Positions 58,265 through 64,000 of a stretch of DNA of 64,000 nucleotides are shown piece after piece; the first letter of the stretch is position 1; each line of letters begins with the position of its first letter. This stretch comes from Candidatus Burkholderia humilis (GTDB lineage: Bacteria > Pseudomonadota > Gammaproteobacteria > Burkholderiales > Burkholderiaceae): contig LFMX01000007.1 in NCBI GenBank assembly GCA_001184405.1, forward strand, positions 42,704-106,703, written 5' to 3'. The notes beneath the pieces were generated by a model, which saw only the letters and a program-made list of their open reading frames with translations, ran no database searches and was not told where the DNA came from. A program made the translations under genes and the position numbers.

Positions 58265-58741
58265 ATAATGTTGACTTTACCCCTGAGCGTTCCTACACTC
58301 CTTGTCGAGCAAGGGTTTGCGGGTCATTGCACGGCTGGACCGCTCGTCGGCCGGCGCGTTTTCAGCAACAGGTTATGCCTGAAAATGTGCTGAATCACGC
58401 GGCGCAATCAGCCGCCAGGCACGCCCTTTCGCTTCCGCCTTACACCAATCGGCCATTCGATTCGCGCGCCGCTGCCTGGTCCAGTCTCGCAACGTCAAGC
58501 GCAGTCTCGTCTCGAGCGCTTGCCGTTTGACTCGAGCGAAGTCCGCGTCCCTTCCGAAGGTCCTGCAAACGTCCCGCTCGAAGAGAAAAGATTCCTGACA
58601 TGACAGCCCGCCGCGCCGCTTGCACGCGCCTTTCGGGCCATTCGCCCGCGGTATCGCTGCCATGTCTTCATCAACGCTTTGCCTAACGCGCATAAAATAG
58701 CGTTTTCCATAGCGTTCCACGCACCGTCAGGAGAGTTATCA
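58265..58741. other. Intergenic region between gntR and mdh
   Basis: No gene is supported. An open frame of 115 codons on the minus strand has composition typical of random GC-rich DNA and no recognisable domain. The mdh promoter should lie near the right end. AGGAG stands 8-12 bp before the mdh ATG. Confidence 0.45.
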
Positions 58742-59728
58742 ATGGCTAAGTCCGCAAAGCGCGTTGCCGTAACCGGCGCCGCAGGTCAAATCGGCTACTC
58801 GCTGCTGTTCCGCATCGCCAATGGCGATCTGCTCGGCAAAGACCAGCCCGTGATTCTTCAATTGCTCGATTTGCCGCAAGCACAGGCCGTAGTGAAGGGC
58901 ATCGTGATGGAACTGGAAGACTGCGCATTCCCGCTCTTGACCGGCGTCGTCGTCACGGACGATCCCAAGGTCACGTTCAAGGATGCCGACGTCGCGCTGC
59001 TGGTCGGTGCGCGTCCGCGTTCGAAGGGCATGGAGCGCAAGGATCTGCTGTCGGCGAACGCCGAAATCTTCACGGTTCAGGGCAAGGCGCTGAACGATGT
59101 CGCAAGCCGCGACGTGAAGGTGCTGGTCGTCGGCAACCCGGCGAACACGAATGCGTACATCGCGATGAAGTCGGCGCCGGATCTGCCGAAGAAGAACTTC
59201 ACGGCCATGCTGCGTCTGGACCACAACCGCGCGCTGTCGCAACTGGCGTCGAAGTCGGGCAAGCCGGTCGCATCGATCGAAAAGCTGGCCGTGTGGGGCA
59301 ACCACTCGCCGACGATGTACCCCGACTTCCGCTTCGCCACCGCAGAAGGCCAGGACCTGACGAAGCTGATCAACGACGACAAGTGGAACCGCAACACGTT
59401 CATCCCGACGGTCGGCAAGCGTGGCGCTGCGATCATCGAAGCGCGAGGTCTGTCGGCGGCGGCATCGGCGGCGAATGCGGCCATCGATCACGTGCGTGAC
59501 TGGGTGCTCGGCACGAGCGGCAAGTGGGTCACAATGGGCATTCCGTCGGACGGCGCGTACGGCATTCCGGAAGACATTATCTACGGCGTGCCGGTCACGT
59601 GCGAAAACGGCGAGTATAAGCGCGTCGAGGGCCTGGAAATCGACGCATTCTCGTGCGAAAAGATGGACGGCACGCTGAACGAACTGCTCGAAGAGCGCGA
59701 CGGCGTTTCGCATCTGCTGGGCAAGTAA
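58742..59728 (+). CDS. mdh: Malate dehydrogenase
   Basis: 328 residues, NAD-binding motif [20 protein letters not shown], then [20 protein letters not shown], the substrate arginine segment [20 protein letters not shown] and the catalytic histidine in [19 protein letters not shown]. It is of the MDH type typical of Burkholderia. Oxidises malate in the TCA cycle. Followed by hairpins at 59,771-59,836 and the citE gene. Intact. Confidence 0.95.
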   Translation: MAKSAKRVAVTGAAGQIGYSLLFRIANGDLLGKDQPVILQLLDLPQAQAVVKGIVMELEDCAFPLLTGVVVTDDPKVTFKDADVALLVGARPRSKGMERKDLLSANAEIFTVQGKALNDVASRDVKVLVVGNPANTNAYIAMKSAPDLPKKNFTAMLRLDHNRALSQLASKSGKPVASIEKLAVWGNHSPTMYPDFRFATAEGQDLTKLINDDKWNRNTFIPTVGKRGAAIIEARGLSAAASAANAAIDHVRDWVLGTSGKWVTMGIPSDGAYGIPEDIIYGVPVTCENGEYKRVEGLEIDAFSCEKMDGTLNELLEERDGVSHLLGK

Positions 59729-59770
59729 GTATGCTGTTTAAACGAGAAGCGGGCAACGGCTTCCCGTCCT

Positions 59771-59836
59771 GCGCGAAGATCGAAAGTCTTCGCGCGTGAT
59801 TCGAACGCGCTTGAAACTTTCGAGCGTGTTCGAATC
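59771..59836. promoter_or_regulatory. Two hairpins between mdh and citE
   Basis: First GCGCGAAGA/TCTTCGCGC (59,771-59,795). Then GATTCGAACGCGCT/AGCGTGTTCGAATC (59,798-59,836, one mismatch). Neither is followed by a T-run, so a leader structure or operator is as likely as a terminator. Confidence 0.4.
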
Positions 59837-59843
59837 AGAAGCA

Positions 59844-60876
59844 TTGAGCAAGATCGAAATCCCTTTTTTCCAATCGGACCCGACGCCGACGATTCGCGCT
59901 CTCACTCCCGCCGAAGTGCTGTTTGACGGCGAACCGCAACCCGCTGTTCTGCTGCCCTGCGATCACTACGCCGACAGCGAAAAGTTGATGAAGAAGTCGC
60001 TCGCGTTGCAGGCGCAACTCGGGCCGGTTTTCGATATCACGCTGGATTGCGAAGACGGCGCGCAGGTCGGCCGCGAAGCCGAGCATGCGGAACTCGTGGC
60101 GTCGATCATCGGCGGCGAGGACGACCGCTTCGGGCGCGTGGGCGTGCGCATCCACGACTTCAATCATCGTTCTTGGCGCGATGACGCGCGCATCATTCTG
60201 CGCAACGCCAAAAAAGCGCCCGCGTTTATCACGCTGCCCAAGATTCGCAGTGTCTTCGATGCCGCCGAGATGATCGCGTTTGTCGAGGCATCGCGCAGAG
60301 CATTCCGTGTCATCTGCTGATCGAAACGCATGGCGCGCTCGCGGAAGCGTTCGAACTGGCTGCACTGCCGGGCGTCGAATCGATCAGCTTCGGTTTGATG
60401 GATTTCGTCTCCGCGCACAACGGCGCCATTTCCGACAGCGCCATGCGCTCGTCCGGCCAGTTCGATCACCCTTTGGTGCGCCGCGCGAAACTTGAGATTG
60501 CAGCCGCGTGTCACGCGCATGGCAAGGTGCCGTCGCATAACGTGTCGACGGAAGTGCGCAACATGAACATCGTCGCGAACGATGCCGCGCGCGCAACGAA
60601 TTCGGTTATACGCGCATGTGGAGCATTCATCCGGAGCAGATCAGGCCGATCGTCGATGCCTTTTCGCCGCGCGCCGATGAAATCACGCTGGCCGCCGAAA
60701 TCCTGCTGGCTGCGCAACGCGCCGAATGGGGACCGACGCGTCATGGCGATTCGCTGCACGATCGCGCGAGCTATCACTATTACTGGTCGGTGCTACGCTG
60801 CGCGCAGGCCACGGGTCACGCGATGCCGGACGCGTACGCGCCGCTGTTTGATTCATCCTCTCAACCGAACAAGTAA
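59844..60876 (+). pseudogene. HpcH/HpaI (CitE-like) CoA-ester lyase, two frameshifts
   Basis: N-terminal part LSKIEIPFFQSDPTPTIRAL and LLPCDHYADSEKLMKKSLAL with the magnesium-binding region FDITLDCEDGAQVGREAEHA. A break near 60,297 is followed by [20 protein letters not shown] and [21 protein letters not shown] second break lies near 60,595 before [20 protein letters not shown]. These enzymes cleave beta-hydroxyacyl-CoA compounds such as citramalyl- or malyl-CoA. The start codon is uncertain: TTG at 59,844 or an upstream GTG. Position between mdh and prpC is the normal one in Burkholderia. Confidence 0.82.
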
Positions 60877-60913
60877 CGCCGCGTGGCGAGCATACGAAAG
60901 GAGACTTGAGACA

Positions 60914-62071
60914 ATGTCAGACGTAGCTGCAACTGGTGGATTCAAACTGAAGAAATCCGTCGCGCTTTCGGGCGTGACGGCGGGCAATACGGCGCTGTGC
61001 ACCGTCGGTAAGACGGGCAACGATCTGCACTATCGCGGCTACGACATTCTCGATGTCGCGACGACTTCCGAGTTCGAGGAAATCGCCTACTTGCTCGTGC
61101 ATGGCAAGTTGCCGAATGCGGCTGAGTTGAAGGCTTATAAAGCGAAGCTGAAGGCATTGCGCGGCTTGCCCGTGAACCTCAAGGCGGCGCTCGAATGGAT
61201 TCCGGCGTCCGCGCATCCGATGGATGTCATGCGCACCGGCGTGTCCGTTCTCGGCACGTTGCTGCCCGAGAAAGACGATCACAACGTCGCGGGCGCGAAG
61301 GACATTGCTGACAAACTGATGGCATCGCTCGGCTCGATGCTGCTGTACTGGTATCACTATTCGCATAACGGCAAGCGCATCGAAGTCGAAACGGATGACG
61401 ATTCCATCGGCGGGCACTTTCTGCATTTGCTGCATGGCGTCGAGCCATCGAAAGCATGGGTCGATGCGATGCACGTATCGCTCAATCTGTATGCCGAGCA
61501 TGAATTCAACGCATCGACATTTACAGCGCGCGTGATTGCGGGCACCGGTTCGGATATGTACTCCGCGATCACAGGCGCAATCGGCGCATTACGCGGCCCG
61601 AAGCACGGCGGCGCAAACGAAGTCGCGTTCGAAATTCAATCGCGCTATCAGACGCCGGATGAAGCTGAAAGCGACATCAAGCGTCGCGTCGAGAACAAGG
61701 AAGTGGTGAGCGGCTTCGGCCATCCGGTGTACACGATCTTCGATCCGCGCAACAAGGTCATCAAGGAAGTTGCAAAGAATCTGTCGAAAGAAGCGGGCGA
61801 TACGAAACTCTTCAGTATTGCTAAACGTCTCGAATCGGTCATGTGGGATGCGAAGAAAATGTTCCCCAATCTCGACTGGTTCAGCGCTGTGTCGTATCAC
61901 ATGATGGGCGTGCCCACGGCCATGTTCACGCCGCTGTTCGTGATCTCGCGCACGTCGGGTTGGGCGGCGCACATCATCGAGCAGCGCATCGACAACAAGA
62001 TCATCCGGCCGAACGCGAATTACACCGGACCCGAAAATTTGAAGTTCACCCCAATAAATAAGCGAAAATAG
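60914..62071 (+). CDS. prpC: 2-methylcitrate synthase PrpC
   Basis: 385 residues of the PrpC/citrate synthase family. Start [20 protein letters not shown], then [20 protein letters not shown], the catalytic histidines in [20 protein letters not shown] and [14 protein letters not shown], and [17 protein letters not shown] with the second-histidine region. It condenses propionyl-CoA with oxaloacetate. AAAGGAG precedes the ATG by 11 bp. Downstream prpD supports the methylcitrate cycle; prpB is not in the window. Intact. Confidence 0.93.
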   Translation: MSDVAATGGFKLKKSVALSGVTAGNTALCTVGKTGNDLHYRGYDILDVATTSEFEEIAYLLVHGKLPNAAELKAYKAKLKALRGLPVNLKAALEWIPASAHPMDVMRTGVSVLGTLLPEKDDHNVAGAKDIADKLMASLGSMLLYWYHYSHNGKRIEVETDDDSIGGHFLHLLHGVEPSKAWVDAMHVSLNLYAEHEFNASTFTARVIAGTGSDMYSAITGAIGALRGPKHGGANEVAFEIQSRYQTPDEAESDIKRRVENKEVVSGFGHPVYTIFDPRNKVIKEVAKNLSKEAGDTKLFSIAKRLESVMWDAKKMFPNLDWFSAVSYHMMGVPTAMFTPLFVISRTSGWAAHIIEQRIDNKIIRPNANYTGPENLKFTPINKRK

Positions 62072-62157
62072 GATGTTGCGCGATCGGCGTCGCCCAGTCG
62101 ATTCCACGCCGCGCAACAATCGCTATTCAACCCCTCATGTTTCTGAAAGGTTTTTTG

Positions 62158-62682
62158 ATGAATAAACTTCTAATCGCTGCAGTCGTCGGCACGCTGGCAA
62201 CCACGAGCGTGTTCGTCAGTACAGACGCATTCGCCGCGACGCCGACGACCGACTCGAGCGCGGCCAAGGCCAAGCGCCCTGCTCCGGCACGCCGTATCGT
62301 CAAGCGCGCCCCCAAGGCGCAGGCGGCGGCCGCGGCAAAGACGGATCCGATTCCGGAAGGCGCAACGAAGTGGTCGTGCAAGGACGGCCTGGCTTTCTAT
62401 CTGAAAGGCGACATGAAGCGTGACGCAATCGTCACGGTGAACTGGGCCAAGAAGGACTACCGCCTGCCGCGTCAGGACACGACGACCAGCGCCGACCGTT
62501 TCCACGATTCGGCATCGGGCATGGATCTCGTCGTCATCCCGACCAAGGCCATGCTGTTCTCCGACAAGGACGAATCGCGCCTCGCGGACGAGTGCATGAC
62601 CGCCGAAATGGCTGCGGGCGCCGTGGCGCCCACGCAGTCGGAAGCACTCAAGCAGAACCCGCTGATCAAGCCCGAACAATAA
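62158..62682 (+). CDS. Secreted protein with MliC-like (lysozyme inhibitor) domain
   Basis: 174 residues. Signal peptide ([20 protein letters not shown], cleavage after AFA), an Ala/Lys/Pro-rich linker, then a small beta-domain: [60 protein letters not shown], ending CMT. The W-x-C start, the strand VTVNWxxxxYxL and the end cysteine resemble the MliC/PliC inhibitors of c-type lysozyme. It lies between prpC and prpD, a conserved place in Burkholderia. Role unproven. Intact. Confidence 0.65.
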   Translation: MNKLLIAAVVGTLATTSVFVSTDAFAATPTTDSSAAKAKRPAPARRIVKRAPKAQAAAAAKTDPIPEGATKWSCKDGLAFYLKGDMKRDAIVTVNWAKKDYRLPRQDTTTSADRFHDSASGMDLVVIPTKAMLFSDKDESRLADECMTAEMAAGAVAPTQSEALKQNPLIKPEQ

Positions 62683-62713
62683 AGACGGTCAGCGCTTAAA
62701 ACAGGAATCCTCG

Positions 62714-64000
62714 ATGTCCGCACCGATCTCCAATGTCCGGCCTGACCCGGACACGGTACTCGCCGACATAGTCGACTATGTTCTCGACTATCAGGTCGAC
62801 AGCGCGCTTGCGCTCGAAACGGCGCGCAACTGCCTGATCGACACGCTCGGTTGCGGACTCGAAGCTCTCTCCTATCCCGCCTGCACCCAGCTGCTGGGAC
62901 CGATCGTGCCGAACGGCGCAAAGGTGCCGGGCACGCAGTTTCAGCTCGATCCGGTTCAGGCCGCGTTCAACATCGGCGCGATGATCCGCTGGCTCGATTT
63001 CAACGACACGTGGCTCGCCGCGGAATGGGGTCATCCGTCGGATAATCTCGGCGGCATTCTGGCCACGGCGGACTGGCTGGCGCGCAACGGCAAGTCGTTG
63101 ACGATGAAAGATGTCCTGATCGCGATGGTCAAGGCGCACGAAATTCAAGGCTGTATCGCGCTGGAGAATTCGTTCAACAAGGTCGGGCTGGATCACATTC
63201 TGCTGGTCAAGCTGGGATCGACCGCGGTCGTCGGGCAGATGATCGGCTTGACGCGCGATGAACTGATCAACGCGGTATCGCTCGCGTTCGTCGATGGCCA
63301 CGCGCTGCGCACGTATCGTCATGCGCCGAATACGGGCTCGCGCAAATCGTGGGCCGCCGGCGATACCACCTCGCGCGCCGTGCGTCTCGCGCTGATCGCG
63401 AAGACTGGCGAAATGGGCTATCCGTCCGTTTTGACCGCTAAAACATGGGGCTTTTACGATGTGCTCTTCAAGGGCAACGAATTCAGGTTCCAGCGCCCGT
63501 ACGGTTCGTATGTGATGGAAAACGTGCTCTTCAAGATCTCGTTTCCCGCCGAGTTTCACGCGCAAACCGCCGTCGAAGCGGCGATGACCCTGCACGCGCA
63601 ACTCGAGCAAGCGGGCAAGCGCGTCGAAGACATCAGCAAGATCACGATTCGCACGCACGAAGCGGCGATTCGCATCATCGATAAAAAAGGGCCGTTGAAT
63701 AATCCGGCGGACCGCGATCACTGCATTCAGTACATGATCGCCGTGCCGCTGATTCATGGCCGTCTCACCGCCATCGATTACGAAGATGCGGTGGCGCAAG
63801 ACCCGCGCATCGACACCTTGCGCGCGAAGATGGAATGCGTAGAAGACACGCAATACACAAAGGATTATCACGATCCGGAGAAGCGTTCGATCGCTAACGC
63901 GTTGACCGTCGAATTCAACGACGGCTCGACGCTTGACGAGATCACAGTGCAATATCCGATCGGTCACAAGTGCCGCCGCGACAATGGCATTGCCTTGCTC
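62714..64000 (+). CDS. prpD: 2-methylcitrate dehydratase PrpD (partial, runs off the window)
   Basis: 429 codons of a MmgE/PrpD family protein, open to the last base; the family has about 483, so some 54 are outside. Conserved parts: [26 protein letters not shown]-type [52 protein letters not shown] and [20 protein letters not shown]. It dehydrates 2-methylcitrate to methylaconitate. Start at 62,714, 31 bp past the MliC-like gene, and the order prpC-prpD is typical. Confidence 0.93.
   Translation, partial: MSAPISNVRPDPDTVLADIVDYVLDYQVDSALALETARNCLIDTLGCGLEALSYPACTQLLGPIVPNGAKVPGTQFQLDPVQAAFNIGAMIRWLDFNDTWLAAEWGHPSDNLGGILATADWLARNGKSLTMKDVLIAMVKAHEIQGCIALENSFNKVGLDHILLVKLGSTAVVGQMIGLTRDELINAVSLAFVDGHALRTYRHAPNTGSRKSWAAGDTTSRAVRLALIAKTGEMGYPSVLTAKTWGFYDVLFKGNEFRFQRPYGSYVMENVLFKISFPAEFHAQTAVEAAMTLHAQLEQAGKRVEDISKITIRTHEAAIRIIDKKGPLNNPADRDHCIQYMIAVPLIHGRLTAIDYEDAVAQDPRIDTLRAKMECVEDTQYTKDYHDPEKRSIANALTVEFNDGSTLDEITVQYPIGHKCRRDNGIALL

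Noticed and set aside
58373..58720. A 115-codon minus-strand frame upstream of mdh
   Set aside because: No domain, unusual composition, no ribosome site and it would overlap the mdh promoter.

Overview
The window is from a Burkholderia sensu lato genome (Burkholderia/Paraburkholderia/Caballeronia type). The evidence is the high G+C content and the gene neighbourhoods typical of the group: lipA-lipB, ybeD, dat and dacC; gntR-sdhCDA next to mdh-citE-prpC-prpD; and an IclR-linked sulfoacetate cluster. It contains the replication and partition locus of a low-copy secondary replicon (chromid or megaplasmid): parB and parA, two palindromes that look like parS, an iteron origin with a consensus DnaA box, and a Rep_3-type initiator gene.

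Layout. 1-2.1 kb: decayed DNA with a tyrosine-recombinase relic. 2.1-8.4 kb: parS/parB/parA/oriV/rep, with a defective IS607-like element between the iterons and rep. 8.4-9.1 kb: a second tnpB scrap and the 5' end of a group II intron that interrupts a sodium:solute symporter gene and carries a 127-bp tandem duplication. 9.1-18.3 kb: amine/amino-acid oxidase and permease genes, then sauRSTU (sulfoacetate catabolism). 18.7-32.9 kb: egtB, an fnr/usp pair, an MFS pump, an oxidative sugar-acid pair, small conserved proteins, epsC/cysE, folE and two truncated genes. 33.1-40.3 kb: a tightly overlapping eight-gene cluster of zinc-starvation paralogues (COG0523 GTPase, cysS2, yidD, queD2, gamma-carbonic anhydrase, thrS2, a Fur/Zur-type repressor, hisI2), lying between a group II intron 3' relic and an IS3-family relic. 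40.6-42.4 kb: dctA-dctB. 42.8-49.6 kb: lipoate synthesis, ybeD, dat, dacC and ferredoxin. 49.6-54.5 kb: VanZ-like protein and an MCE/Mla-type lipid transport operon. 54.6-55.4 kb: toxin-antitoxin genes. 55.5-64 kb: truncated birA meeting truncated sdhA, then sdhDC, gntR, mdh, citE, prpC, a MliC-like protein and prpD, which runs off the window.

The most striking global property is decay. Roughly thirty of about seventy-five genes carry one-base frameshifts, nonsense codons, internal deletions or truncations. Three junctions join two truncated convergent genes tail to tail (permease/sauR, tetR/TonB receptor, birA/sdhA). The replication genes and many housekeeping genes (lipA, lipB, folE, mdh, prpC, sdhC, sdhD) are intact. 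This fits an eroding, host-restricted genome such as a leaf-nodule Caballeronia symbiont. Uncorrected indel errors and chimeric joins in the assembly could produce part of the same picture, and the broken birA and sdhA make that alternative serious.
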